This document shows, piece by piece, positions 1-11,589 of a stretch of 64,000 nucleotides of DNA (positions within the stretch are counted from its first letter, which is position 1; each line of letters begins with the position of its first letter). This DNA comes from Hygrocybe punicea (lineage: Eukaryota > Basidiomycota > Agaricomycetes > Agaricales > Hygrophoraceae): assembly GCA_963556145.1 (NCBI GenBank), contig OY744463.1, positions 7,006,001 through 7,070,000 on the forward strand, in the 5' to 3' direction. The translations under genes and the position numbers were made by a program. The notes under the pieces are model-generated. The model saw only the letters and a list, made by a program, of their open reading frames with translations. It searched no databases and had not been told where the DNA came from.

Positions 1-143
1 TCGATTGTCGGGTCGAAGGCGGCTAAAGAGAGTTCTTGTTGAAGAGTTCTTCGAGGAAGATCTCGAAGACGACGGTCAGAGGGAGGGATACGGGAAGAGG
101 AAGCTATGGTGGTGCTAGACTATTCCTCGCGGTGGGCTCCAGA
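1..143 (-). mobile_element. Internal 5' region and primer-binding site of an LTR2 retrotransposon
   Basis: This is the start of the internal region of an LTR retrotransposon read on the minus strand; the body lies off the left edge. Reading away from the LTR that begins at 144, a 2-bp gap is followed by TGGAGCCCACCGCGAGG (141-125), a candidate primer-binding site because it starts with TGG, complementary to a tRNA CCA end. The same site with one mismatch adjoins the LTR1 element at 35211-35227. No ORF can be assigned in this short piece. Confidence 0.6.
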
Positions 144-938
144 TGTAAAGGCGAGGTCGGGGTGGCTGCGGAATAATGATCCTAAGCCTGAGGGGTCAGC
201 GTAGAAGTGACTAGGAATAGTCTAACAAGCTTCAGTAAGATAATAGGATATAAAAAGTAAGAAGCCGCCGAGTAAACTACTGAGATCTATGGAGACCGAT
301 CGAAGCCGACGAGGCCGACGATGTCGGGTACGGCGGGTCGGGTGTCGGGTGACGAGTAACGTAGAGATAAAGGCGGTAGAACGACGGGGAGGGCGTCGAG
401 GAATCCGACGAGCAATGTGTGCGATGGAATTTACTGAGAGACTTAATTCTCAGAGAGAGGAAATGGGGGAACTGGTTTCTTATTCTGAGACGGCGCTTGG
501 GCACCGTTTTTATACTACAAATTTGTGTACCTAGATTCGGACGAGAGTCCTTGGCCGATGAGAGGAGACAAAGGAGAATAAAAATGGGGAAGTAGGAAGA
601 GCGTTGCGAGGCGACGATGACAGGGAAAATGGGTGGAAGATATAAAAAACCGTAAAAGATGCAATATACTTTACTATATCCCCATAAGGGAGACGCTAGG
701 CGTGAATAAGGCAAGTCCGATGTCGGGATCCCAGTCCGATGAGATCTATCTTCGATATTTGAAGTTCCGTGAGTTTAGGAGATAGACCGTCCAGGTACGT
801 GAGCGGCCATGCTAGTCGGTATGCATCGGGTTGCGTCGGGTTGCGTCGGGTTCGAACGTAGATTGCTAGAGACGTCGGGTTCGAGCGGATTCGCTAGATA
901 TCGATGTTACGGCCTCAGAGGGTCGAGGACCCTCTACA
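144..938 (-). mobile_element. LTR2 copy i (5' LTR of a minus-strand element)
   Basis: A long terminal repeat of about 795 bp, starting TGTAAAGG and ending CCCTCTACA on the plus strand, so TG...CA in either direction. It matches two other copies at 52414-54814 (shared tracts include the repeated CGGGTCGGGT motif, the TTTTTATA tract and the CTCAGAGGG end). The right flank CCGA (939-942) is the same tetranucleotide found in the uninterrupted LTR3 copy near 56707, so it is the right half of a 4-bp target duplication. The primer-binding site on the left shows this is not a solo LTR. ORFs inside it are not judged coding. Confidence 0.7.
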
Positions 939-2290
939 CCGATATACAATGGCTGTACTCCCAACACAGCTAATTACTGTAATCATCATTGGCAGCATTG
1001 CCATCACTTTCCTTATCGGTTTTTCCCTTGTTATGATCTATCTTTGGCATTGGCACCAAAACCCTTCTGCCATCGATACTTCCGACGTCCGCCTCGACAA
1101 TATCTCACCACATAATTGACAATTGCCATACCTGGATATTTGGTTTCCACTTTCATATTCCGTGCCTACCATTATCCTCCCTGACAATCTGATGACATTC
1201 CTCACCTGCACGCATGCCCTGAACAATCCTCGATCACAAGACATTTCACTGGTCCTTCCAATCCAATCATCACTGAAGCACATTCTTTTGGACTTCAACC
1301 ACAGACCATACGACTACCCAATACAGTGAACTGACCCCTATTGTGTATTGTTCACGTGACATCGCTTCAATGCAGCACCCGACATCTTATTCCCACAGCT
1401 TGTCACTCATGCCATGACTCAAAACCTGGACCTACATTCATTTATCCTTTTCCATCCATAACCTTGATACCTCCCACACTCGCTTACAACGATACCCTTT
1501 CTTGGACGAATACTGACATCAGGTGGACCGCGTTGTTCCACAGACAGGACAAGACATCGCCCCTCGATACGTCATTGACACAGACATTCTCATCTGGTAC
1601 AGCTTATGCCATTCACATGTCTGACCTTGACTAGCCCACTGTCCTAGTTGGTTTTTCCTCCATACATTCCTTTGTTTTCTTTCATACCAACCTTGCCACT
1701 ATATCCACACTACCTCGAGACACTCCCTTCACCAATCCCACACTGGACAATACCCCTCTTTGACCCAACCATGCATTGCACTTGCCAGACTGCGCACTTG
1801 CCCATTACAGCAAGTGTAGACCCTGAATAGGCAATTCTGCACATCACATGATCTGATGACAAATCATCCGAGTCATCCGGACCTCCTCTATCCCTCAATG
1901 ACACCCACCCAGTTGGATCCCGAGAACATCAACATGAGGACACCTCATGTCCGCCTCATGGTGAACACATGGTGTAGTTGGACATGTCGTAGCTTCATGG
2001 TTGCATTTCTATTTACCTCCCCTCAAGACCAGTCACTATATATACTGTTCTTGTTGTTGGTTCGGACTTTTTCTTCTTTTTCTTCCTTACGTTTAGTCTG
2101 GTTCTTGGGGCAGACCCTCTTGTTTTGGGTAACCCCCATGGCTCACAAGGACATTAGACCATGACCCCCCCCTCTTAGCAGTGTTGTCTTAGTTGTAAGC
2201 AACAATGAAAACTGCTGTCCTCTCCTCTGGAATCTGATCCCTAGTTAAGTTGATTGTTGCTGGAGCCCGCTGCAGAAGCAATCCATAACA
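939..2290 (+). mobile_element. LTR3, right-hand part (interrupted by LTR2)
   Basis: Nearly collinear with the complete LTR3 at 56401-58037, beginning about 310 bp into it and ending CATAACA where the complete copy ends CGTAACA. It contains a small conserved ORF-like stretch (from 949) with a hydrophobic segment, repeated in the other copy, and a TATATATA tract near 2036 that could be the LTR promoter. Its right edge abuts Helitron helicase coding sequence at 2291, so LTR3 inserted into the Helitron and LTR2 later into LTR3. Short ORFs here are not considered genes. Confidence 0.7.
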
Positions 2291-5200
2291 TTGGCTGCAT
2301 GGATGTCCATTGCCCATTTTACTTAGCCTATCACTGGATGGGTGAAAAGGTGTCCAACTCCTCCAAGTTCCATCCCCAGTTCACCACCTGTTGTCAAAGG
2401 GGACAAATTGACCTCCCACTCCTACCCGAAACGCCTTCATTTCTCAGGAGCCTGTTAGACGGTGTCAACAGATAGTCAAAAGAGTTCAGACAAAATATAT
2501 GATATGTCTCTTGCCTTTATGTCTCTTGGCGTCACTGAATATCGGTTGGTGAATTGTCGTGGATGTTGGGTCTTTCGGATATCCGGTGAGCTGTGCCATT
2601 TGGTTGGATCACTTCAGCCTAACGATGAGGAGTTGCCATTGTTTGCTCAATTGTACATATACTAGTGTTGGGGAAGTTCGGTCTCAGACCGACCCAAACC
2701 CAGTTTGGGAATTTCTAGCAGAGACCGAACCGTTCAGTCTCGGTTTGGGAGATTTGGCCGTGGTTCAAACCCAGTTCAAACTGAGTTTGAACCAAACTAA
2801 TAAACGTCAGCCGGCGACTCAACTCTCGCTCATCGCCATCCACAATGCCTCGAACAGGCCCCGAACAATGACCACGACCATAATGACCACAACCAACACC
2901 CCCGATGTACACCAAACGAGGACAATGGAGCAACTGAGGTCGACAAAACAGGCAGCGGGGTACTCCCTGCTGCCCACGTATGTTTTTTATTTTTATTTAT
3001 TCGAACTTAACTAACGCATTAACAGATTACAGGATGACACACCACCACCACCACGACAGCGACTGCCACCATGATGGCCACAGCAGCCATCAACACCGCG
3101 CCGTACACGCAACGCCTCCAATGCACGCACACAAACGAAGGTGAACGGGGTGGATTGGGGCAGAACAAGCAGCAGGGTGGTGGTGCATCCACCCCCGCTG
3201 CTTCATGGTATGTTTCTTTTCATGAAATTTTTTCATTGATTTATTCTCATCATACAGAGAATGACGCGATGGGACACCACCACCACCACCACCACCATCA
3301 CACCCAAATGAAAGCGGAACACATGCGTTCGACACGTGTATTTCATCAGGACAGGGCAGAGCAGCCCAATCCCACCTCGCACAGTGTTCCGGCACCCCGG
3401 ATGCGGCCACCTCGCGAAGATGCTGGCCCCCAATCCCACACACCCACGCAACTGAGGTGAAACTGAGGCGAAACACACGCGTTGTATGCGTGCGTTTTGC
3501 CACCTCGTGAAGATCTGGCCAGATGGAGTAACCACCCCCCAATCCCACCTCACGAAGATGCCGGCCACGTCAAGTGATGTGCACAGCTCTCCTGCGAGGT
3601 CAGATGGCATAACAGCAGGGCACCGCAGCACCCCTGCCCCCCAATCCCACCTCACGATGATGCTGGCCACGTCAATTGACGTGCGCGGCTCTCTCGCGAG
3701 GTGGATACCTGACGGTCTCGGTTTAGACCGGGTTTGGACCAAACCAAACCAACGTAAATGGTTTATGTCGGTTTTGGTTTCAGTTCCAGGATTTTTGGCA
3801 GGAACCGAACAGTTCGGTCTCGGTTTGGGGCAAAAAGACCCCAAACCAGACCAAACCGAACTTCCCCAACACTAACATATACGACTCTTGCTTGGCTCTT
3901 CACCAGCATATGAATCGGCATGATAACCTTTGTGAGGATACAATGGCATCCCTCCAGTCCATGCTTCTCACCAATCACCACTATGCTCCAGTTTTCAAGC
4001 ATGCCTATGAAACTCTTTGCAACCACCCTGATGCCCCCAATGCTGAGGTCAGACTTCGTGTTACCCATCACGGTTCTTATGTGTGCGTCACCAACATCAG
4101 ATGAAGTTGCGGTTATTTTACCAGGAGATGGAACGGCACCCAAATGATGGGACATAATTCTTCGGCAGTGTTCATCCGACAGCAGACATCTCACACGAAT
4201 GAATGATGGTCATCCTGCATACAGCTCATTGCATTATGTGTTGCTCTTTCCACATGGAACTCATGGTTGGCATTGAGATCTACTACATCGTGTGCCATCT
4301 TTGACGGATCCTAGCTCCGTTGCAAAATTGGGTTGTCTTTCTCAAACAGAATACTCAGCATTCCAACTTCACACGCATAGAGATGAATATTCTATTATTC
4401 ATCATGGAGGCCGTCTATTTCAGCAATATGTCATGGATATGTGGGCTTCTGCGGACCAAACGAGGCTGTTGTATCTACACTTTAACCAAGGAAAGCTGCG
4501 TGCATCCCTTTATAGTGGGTTAGAGGACTGGTTACGATCGAATGAAATCGGTGATCCTCATGATTTGGTGAAAAGGGTTGTACTTCTGTCGTCATACATT
4601 GGAGGCCCCCACAGTATGCAGCAGCATTACCAAGATGCCATGGCAGTTGCTCAATACTTCCAAAATGTTGATCTTCATCACGATGACGACCAATCCAGAG
4701 TGGGAGGAGATAAAACGTGAACTCCTTCCAGGACAGACAGCATATGACTGGCCAGATTTAGTGGCACGAGTTTTCAAACTCAAGAAAGAAGAACTGTTAA
4801 AGGACATATACAAGCGCAAGATATTTGGCATGATTTCCGCGTACATATATGTTATCAAGTTTCAAAAGCACGGTCTCCCACATGTGCATATCTTGGTCAT
4901 TCTCAACAAAGACCATCAACTTCGTACCCCATCTGACATTGATTCGTGTATCACAGTGCAATGGCCTGATGCAGAGAAGCAGCCCCAGCTGTTCAACACT
5001 GTCAAATAATGTATGGTCCATGGTCCCTGCGGGAATATCAACACTAGCGCACCTTGCATGAAAGATGGCTGATGTTTGAAAGGCTATCTGAAGTCGTATC
5101 AAGAACAGACTTCTACTGCAGAAGATGGTTATCCGCTTTATGCAAGACCCAATGACGATCGCACAGTCCCCATCAAAGTTCGAAGTTTGACTTTTGATGT

Positions 5201-7702
5201 TGACAATCGTTGGATTGTTCCGTACAATCCTTACCTCTCTGCAAAGTTCAACTGCCACACTAATGTTGAAAGTGTTGCAACATTTAGGACACTCAAATAC
5301 TGTTTCAAATATATCCACAAAGGTCCTGACAGAGCAACTATTGAATATGCACTTGACGAGATCAAGATGTATGTCGATGGATGCTATATCAGAGCACCAG
5401 AAGCGATATGGCGTATCTTTCATTTCCTTATTCATGAGCAGTTTCCACCCATCGTTCGGCTTCAGGTGTGAAATTTCACTATTTTTCTACAGATATTTAC
5501 TCACTACATTAATGGATCTAGATTCATCTACTGGGGCACCATATGGTTATATTTGACCCTGATGAACCTGTCGAGACTATCCTTGGTCGTGCCGCCTCCA
5601 AAGTCACCACCCTCACAGAATACTTTAAAATTAATTCCATGCCTGGACCTGATGGAGACAAAGCTCGGAAATTGACATACCAAGAATTTCCACAAAAGTT
5701 TGTCTGGGACAAGAACAAAAAAGTGTGGAGTACCCATTGACGAGGTTTTGCAATCGGACAGATGTATTTTCTTCCTCCAACGAGTGGAGAGCGATTTTAT
5801 CTTCGTACCTTGCTGACAGTAGTCCGTGGTGCAAGATCGTTCATCGACCTGAGATCATTCAAGGGCATCATTTATCCTTCATTCCAAGAAGCATGCAAAG
5901 CTCGAGGGCTGCTAGAAGATGATGGGGAGTGGTGTCTGTGTCTTGCAGATGCTTCACAGATGCAAACTGGGACCTGGCTGCGTCACCTCCTCATCAGCAT
6001 GCTCTTATTCTGCGAGATCAGCTTCCCTGAAAAGTTATGGGATGAATTTCAGCAGCACTTATGTGATGACCTGCGCATTCATATCACTAATCCTACCCCA
6101 GAACATATCTATGACTATGGATTGTTCCTTATCAACCAAAATTTATCAGACTCTGGGGGTAGTCTTCGAAATTTTCCGGGCATGCCTATACCTGTCAAAA
6201 ACTGGATAGCAATTACTGGCAACCACTTTATTGCTGATCAACTGTCCTACAATCCTGACAAGGAGCGCGATCTGTTCGTTCAGCATTTTGAAAACATCCA
6301 ACGAGTTTCTGAACAACTCGATGCGTACAACGCTATAATGCAGGCTGTCGAGAATCGTCAGGGAGGGGTTTTCTTTGTCAATGGTCCTGGTGGTACAGGC
6401 AAAACCTACATCTATCAAACAATGTGTCACAAACTGTGGCCCGAGGGAAAGAGATTGTCCTGGTTGTCACGTCAAGCAGCGTTGCCACCTTACTTATTCC
6501 TGGCGGTAATACTGCCCATTCAACTTTTCAAATTCCAATTCACAATTTAGATGCAGAGTCCATTTGTCAAATCTCAAAAGAAGATCAATGAGCTGATCTT
6601 CTTCGATCAGTTGATCTAATAATTTGGGATGAAGCTTTGATGCAAGGTCGATACACTCACGAAGCACTGGACCGCACCATGCATAACATATGTCAAGATG
6701 ACAGCCGTCCATTCAGGGGTAAAACAGTCATATTCAGTGGCAACTATCAACAAACACTTCCAATTGTTCCCAGAGGATCTCAAGACAACATTGTGGCTAT
6801 GTCCCTCCCTTGCTCCTATTTGTGGAATTCCATGCACATACTCAATCTTCGTGTAAATATGTGCTTACTAAGTGAACAACACTTATCTTCTTCTATGACC
6901 AAGGAACAAGATTTTGCAGACTGGTTGCTGTCTGTTGGTCATGGACATGGGATCAGTGATGATGGAACTATTTCCTTTGATCCAAGCATGCAACTCTTTT
7001 ATCAATGCTATTTATCCCCACATTGAAGAAGCAGTACCCAGCGCATAATATTTCATTGAACACACAATTCTCGCACCCAGGAACACAGATGTCGACCAGT
7101 TAAATGCTGCAGTGTTAGAAAAGATGCCAGGTTCTGACATTATATTCCACAGTGCAGATTCCATCAAATCAGAACCTGGAGCAGAGGGCAAACCTGAGCC
7201 ACTTCCTGTCAAATTTTTGAGGTCACTCGAAGCCCCAGGCTTGCCTCCTGGAGAACTTCACTTGAAGACAGGCTGCCCTCTCATATTACTCTGGAATCTT
7301 GCTCCAGGAAGAGGTCTTTGCAATGGAACACGGATGATTCTCAAATGGGCAACTCATCGCGTGTTGGAAGTAGAGATCATCAGCAGAAAGCATCATGGTG
7401 AATTAGCGTTCATCCCGGGAATTACACTCATCCCTTCTGCACTAACTGGCTACAAATTTCATCTGAGACGAAGACAGTTTCCTGTCCATTTGGCATTCGC
7501 AATGACCATCAACAAAGCACAGGGTCAGTCTGTCCGCCATGTTGGTTTGGACCTATGAGAACCAGTATTCTCTCATGGACAACTATATGTTGCCCTTTCT
7601 CAAGCTACTTCAAGTCGGCGCATAAAAATTCTTCTGCCACCTGATGCTGCAGATTGTCATGTTTGCAATGTTGTTTACCAAGAAATATTTCATCTTTTGT
7701 AA
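2291..7702 (+). pseudogene. Helitron Rep/Pif1-type helicase, degenerate
   Basis: Rolling-circle replication initiator fused to a SF1 helicase, the transposase of Helitrons. In order: a Cys/His-containing N-terminal segment (CMDVHCPF, about 2305), the Helitron_like_N motif ending FAQLYIYD at the H1 insertion, DEVAVILPGDGT (about 4098), the HUH motif HGLPHVH (about 4870), YCFKY (about 5300, the YxxKY nucleophile motif), Walker A GPGGTGKT (about 6385), a Walker B-like WDEAL (about 6627) and the terminal HGQLYVALSQATSS block (about 7575). Reading frame changes many times, there are in-frame stops (for example TGA at 7557), and the H1 transposon splits it at 2663-3882. It cannot make an active protein; dead copy of an autonomous element. 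Confidence 0.88.
2663..3874. mobile_element. H1, non-autonomous hAT-like element inside the Helitron helicase
   Basis: 1212 bp with terminal inverted repeats starting TAGTGTTGGGGAAGTTCGGT, flanked by a perfect 8-bp duplication ACATATAC (2655-2662 and 3875-3882), the hAT hallmark. Removing the element plus one duplication restores the continuous helicase reading frame. No transposase is encoded. The subterminal regions are rich in iterated GGTTTGG/CCAAACC motifs. The interior has a CAC-rich microsatellite (about 3279-3302) and two tandem copies of a roughly 105-bp unit; the second carries a hairpin with core GTCAATTGAC at 3671-3680, shared with H2, H3 and H5. Confidence 0.9.
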
Positions 7703-10107
7703 TCATAGTAGACAGTGACAATATAAATGTGCCACATGATTTAGCTGTCACGTATGCTCGACATGCTTTGTCATTCTGTAAGACTCTTGAAAGTCTTCTA
7801 TCTAGATTGCCCTCTGTTTGATTGCAGGACATTCTGACAGCATATGATGACCTCTGTATTAGTAAGTGTTGTAATGTGAATGTTTGTTTCACCAAGAATT
7901 ACTGGAGTTGACTTTGTTCAGGTACCTTCTTGTTGTTCATGGGTTTCTAATATCTAAATAACCTATCAGGAAGGGGTTTGTAGGTATATGTACAGTATGA
8001 GTCAATAGAATGTAATAGTGAGGTCTCTTCAATTAAGAGGTGAGACTTTGAGTGGGTGTGGATGATGGTTGATAAGCGTGATGTACTGGAAATACTATAT
8101 ATTCACTACTGGAATATAAAACATGGATTAATGAATAGTGATAGCAATATTCACCAATTTAATATGAATTGTTTTGGTTACAGGGCCTATTCAATCATGA
8201 GTATCTCTGGGTATTATAATATCTGACTTAAATCTAAAGCTTCAAATGCACATTGGCTACTAGTTCAGGGATATCTTTAATACCTTTTGAATACTCTGTT
8301 TGTTTAGGATGAAACCTTAATTTTAGAACTGTATCTAGCTGACTAAAGCTGACTAAAGCTGACTAAAGCTGACTAATGAACTGATTGGACTGAGTGAACT
8401 GAGTGAATTCTCCTTAATTGACAAGGGGAACTCAGAGAATGATGGAATGAGAGTGCACTGGACTGGATTACAAGCACTAGCTACTACAATGAGTGGCTAC
8501 TAGTACTAATAGAATGAGGGATCACACTGTGTGAACCCAGACTAAGACTGACTACTGATTGGTGAGGGGAGAAATCCTACTGACTACTGGAATTTGGGGG
8601 CCCTATTCATACTGTTGGAGAACAATGGGGGACTGAGAACAATGGGGCTAAGTCATAAGAACAATGGATGGCATCAAAGAGGCTGTGAACAATGGGCTCT
8701 ATCTCCATTTGAACTGTTTGGAACAATGGACTGATCAGAACAATAGACCTCCATTGTCTTTATGTAAGCAAACTAAGGTAGGTGTCATCCATAATCTGCA
8801 AAGATCACGTGCCAAGCGTGACAGAGCCCAGAATGGAAGGTACATGGTCAACAAAGCCAATAAACGCGCTTTTACCAAGATTAGGATCGATTTTAACTAA
8901 AAGCTCTCCTGTCAATCTTAGATATATACATATGTCACGTATGTATCAATTTATTTCCAAAAAATATCACAATCTCCATAACTAGTTCACTGAACTATAG
9001 TAATCCCCTCTGTAGTTGTGTGCCTCATGCCATAAAAAAAGTGGAGAGCACTATCCTCCATTGATAATCTCCAGATATGGTCAAAAACAAAAATCTAACA
9101 ATCTAACAAGGTAGAGAAGGAATAATAATGCCAGGGATTCTGACAAAAAGAAAGTATGCCTTGATTTTCAATAACATACACAAACAAAGCGACTCAAAAC
9201 CTTGCAAATCAAACTCCTCAGCACAGACATCACCGATTGCTGCAAAAACTTGGGATCTCACCCTTAGTAATATCTAAAACACTTCTCAGGAAGCTAATTT
9301 TTGTATTTCCTCCTAGATGTCTTGCAAATCAAATTCCGGAGTCATTCTTTCCTCATTTGATTGTGCATTGTCACAAAAAGATCACATCATGTGATCTTTG
9401 CAGATTATGGATGACACCTACCTTATCACAATCACTCTCTGATGCATCCTATCTTACCACTATCTTATCATCCTCTTGTTCACATCTTATCTAATCATTT
9501 CCCATTATCTAGCTGAGCCAATACAAGCAAACAAGATTTGTAATCAATCCATTACTGCTAATATAGGTAAGAATGCTGGTTGGGCTTGTCTCCTTGCACA
9601 CGCAATACAGAGAAATATATGATAAATACTAATGAGTAGGGGATGTGCCTCTGTGCACCATAGATAAATGGCTAGGTCTGGGCATTGCTAATGAAGCCAT
9701 AATAAATAATATAAAGGTAAGTATATATGTTATTTGTGTCTGTTCACTAGTATGCGTAATGTGGAAAGGCATAGAATTGGTACTAATGAGTGTAGGTGTG
9801 CATCCATAGTCTTGCACTTAAATAGTTAAGTCCGTGGTCTGATGGTAAACTCATGACATTACACCCAAAACCATTTGGGGTCATGACAGTGTGTGGTTAT
9901 ATGACTCACATGCTTTGTAAATATTGTTTGTAAGCCAGCCAACCACAAAGAGTCATCTTTGTATTCTAAAACTTTCGAGCAGGTTCTCTCCATCCCCGCA
10001 GCAGGTTCTCTTCATCTTTCGAGCACGTTGTTGAACAACTCCTCCACATCTATATAAATGCTGGCATGGATGATGGATGCTTCACACTCACCTGAAATTG
10101 GACATCC
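7703..10107. other. AT-rich stretch with no recognisable gene
   Basis: Between the helicase end and the OB-fold-like ORF I see no convincing coding sequence. It holds a 10-bp tandem repeat GCTGACTAAA (about 3.8 copies, 8338-8376), repeated ACAATGG words (8620-8760), and an inverted repeat described separately. It may be decayed Helitron DNA or later insertions. Confidence 0.5.
8774..9423. repeat. Inverted repeat pair, about 35 bp, 650 bp apart
   Basis: The segment 8774-8808 (TAAGGTAGGTGTCATCCATA and on to AAAGATCAC) recurs in reverse complement at 9389-9423. The right copy adjoins a local palindrome AGATCACATCATGTGATCT. The arrangement resembles the ends of a small foldback or MITE-like element, but no target duplication was found. 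Confidence 0.5.
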
Positions 10108-11097
10108 ATGTCAGTGACGATAACTGCACCAATTGTTCTTGAAAATCCTCAGTCCGTTGATGGTTCCCCACATACTATTGAATTTGATGGTCAGATGTGG
10201 ATAAGTCCCAGGAAAACACTCACAGGCAAATTTCGGTACTTCAATTCAGACAACTTGAAGTTTGATGCAGTCGGACATTATATAGCATGGATTCACGTAC
10301 ATCAACTTGAAGGGACACATTACCTTTCACAATGACTAATTGCTCTCCAGGTAGCAAGGGTGGTTCAGGTTTCCACACAAGAAGCCGAAGATTCATCTGA
10401 GAATGAGAATGATGATGATGATGACCACATCCTCATCATTGTGGATGGTCTCCACCTATATGGAGACATCGTCCAGGTAAGTCTTTCTCAAAAGTTGATG
10501 TGAACGCGTACTGAATAAAAGCAACATTGGAATATCTCAAACAGGGCATCCAAAGTGTCCAACAAGTGCCATACGTCAGCTTCTTGGGTGCTGCATTTAA
10601 CAAGTCCAAGGAGTCATTCAATGTGAATGCAGCTCAGTACACATCATTTTACAAAAATCAACGTCGCTTATCTACATTCCCTGTCCACACCCACTTCGAC
10701 AGTGTCAGGTACAAGAAAAAGAACCCAATCCCTTCAAACAACACCTACGTTGTGGTGGAGGGCTCCCTCTTCCATGTTGATATGGACACCAACACCGGCG
10801 GCCCTTCACTGTTCCACATTATGGTGGATAATATAAATTTTCTTGGCAGAGCAACACTTCTGGCAGCCAACGTCAGTGAAGCCCAAGGTACATCATGTTT
10901 TTACTTTCTTTTTTATATAGCATAACTGTACCTCTTACAGATTCACTTTCCACCCTGGCATCTTGGAGGTTTAAATACAGCTATGATGCGACACCCACCA
11001 CCTCACTACAATCAGCAGCTCCAAAGATTGCAAGCCCGTCGACTCCAACCCCAGCCGCAGAATTATTGAAAAAGCAATCGAAATGGGCACACCGTTA
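10108..11097 (+). CDS. OB-fold-like protein carried near the Helitron 3' end
   Basis: A probable multi-exon gene starting at ATG 10108. Exon pieces read GKFRYFNSDN (about 10228), then after a short intron an acidic stretch and ILIIVDGLHLYGDIVQ (about 10434), an intron with GTAAGT at 10477, a long exon from about 10522 to 10888 containing FPVHTHFDSVRYKKKNPIP and a strand-rich end (TYVVVEGSLFHVD, NINFLGRA), then a last exon ending at about 11095. The pattern of alternating strands around a partner-like loop resembles basidiomycete OB-fold proteins; I recognise the type but have no confirmed name. Plant and animal Helitrons often carry RPA-like single-strand binding proteins, so a similar accessory role is an inference. 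Exon borders are approximate; the frame between exons looks largely open, so it may be less decayed than the helicase. Confidence 0.5.
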
Positions 11098-11267
11098 AAT
11101 TCATGTTTCGGATTGATATTTTTTGAACATTCTCTTCCGTTTATTGTATAAACCTTTTTTAATTACAATATGCTGCCTCTCCCTTACAATTACACCATCT
11201 GAAATCAGTCTTGAGAATGTGTTTCAGACTGTGACGCCACGCATGCAGCTGTCAATCTAACTTTGTA

Positions 11268-11296
11268 CCCCCGTGCATAGCACGGGTCAATGCTAG
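11268..11296 (+). mobile_element. Helitron 3' terminus (hairpin plus CTAG)
   Basis: CCCGTGC (11270-11276), a 3-base loop and GCACGGG (11280-11286) form a perfect 7-bp stem; 6 bases later CTAG (11293-11296) is followed by T. This is the established Helitron end signature (hairpin about 10 bases before CTRR, insertion between A and T). Confidence 0.85.
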
Positions 11297-11589
11297 TGGG
11301 CCTTTATTTCGTCACTGGGTGCCAATTAACAAATGTGATCATGTTTCTGACAACACCCACACGTCACCACCACCATGCCAATCACCTCGAATGTGTCACC
11401 ACCAAAAATATGCAGTGAAAGTAAAAAGGGGCAGCACCAGATCATGTAGTGCTGATATATCACACTGACTAATTCCCCACAGAGTGTGTTATATCACTCT
11501 GACTCCACTACAATAAGGTTGATATATCACTTCATTGTAAGCATTACAACTTATCCTCCAACTCCAGGCTTGTGAGTGTGCATGACTAT
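11297..11589. other. Spacer between Helitron end and KDZ pseudogene
   Basis: No gene seen. It contains the left copy of the inverted motif pair described at 11479 and several TGATATATCA words (around 11453 and 11520). Confidence 0.5.
11479..11532 (+). repeat. Left member of a KDZ-region inverted repeat pair
   Basis: Contains CCCCACAGAGTGTG running into TTATATCACTCTG, itself a hairpin, then TGATATATCACTT about 18 bp further in. The same two blocks with similar spacing occur in reverse complement at 27294-27354. They may be terminal or subterminal repeats of one large element around the KDZ transposase. No flanking target duplication was found. Confidence 0.45.

Larger units (their letters stand above)
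2291..11296 (+). mobile_element. Decayed Helitron, 5' end outside the window
   Basis: A rolling-circle Helitron is supported by a Rep/helicase pseudogene (2291-7702) and a canonical 3' end at 11268-11296 on the same strand: a GC-rich hairpin followed by CTAG and then T. An OB-fold-like gene (10108-11097) lies just inside that end. The 5' TC terminus is not visible, because LTR3 separates it and the left part is off-window. If all belongs to one element, the Helitron spans at least 7.8 kb after subtracting H1. Content between the helicase and 10108 is not coding as far as I can see, so a second insertion there cannot be excluded. Confidence 0.7.

Noticed and set aside
904..1119. Small membrane protein gene (conserved in two copies)
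   Set aside because: The hydrophobic frame lies inside LTR3 and recurs only because the LTR is repeated; part of the frame starts in the neighbouring LTR2. No independent evidence of coding.
9825..9900. tRNA or tRNA-derived SINE (GTGGTCTGATGGTAAACTC)
   Set aside because: There is a weak A-box-like start but no cloverleaf, B box or A-rich tail that I could fold.
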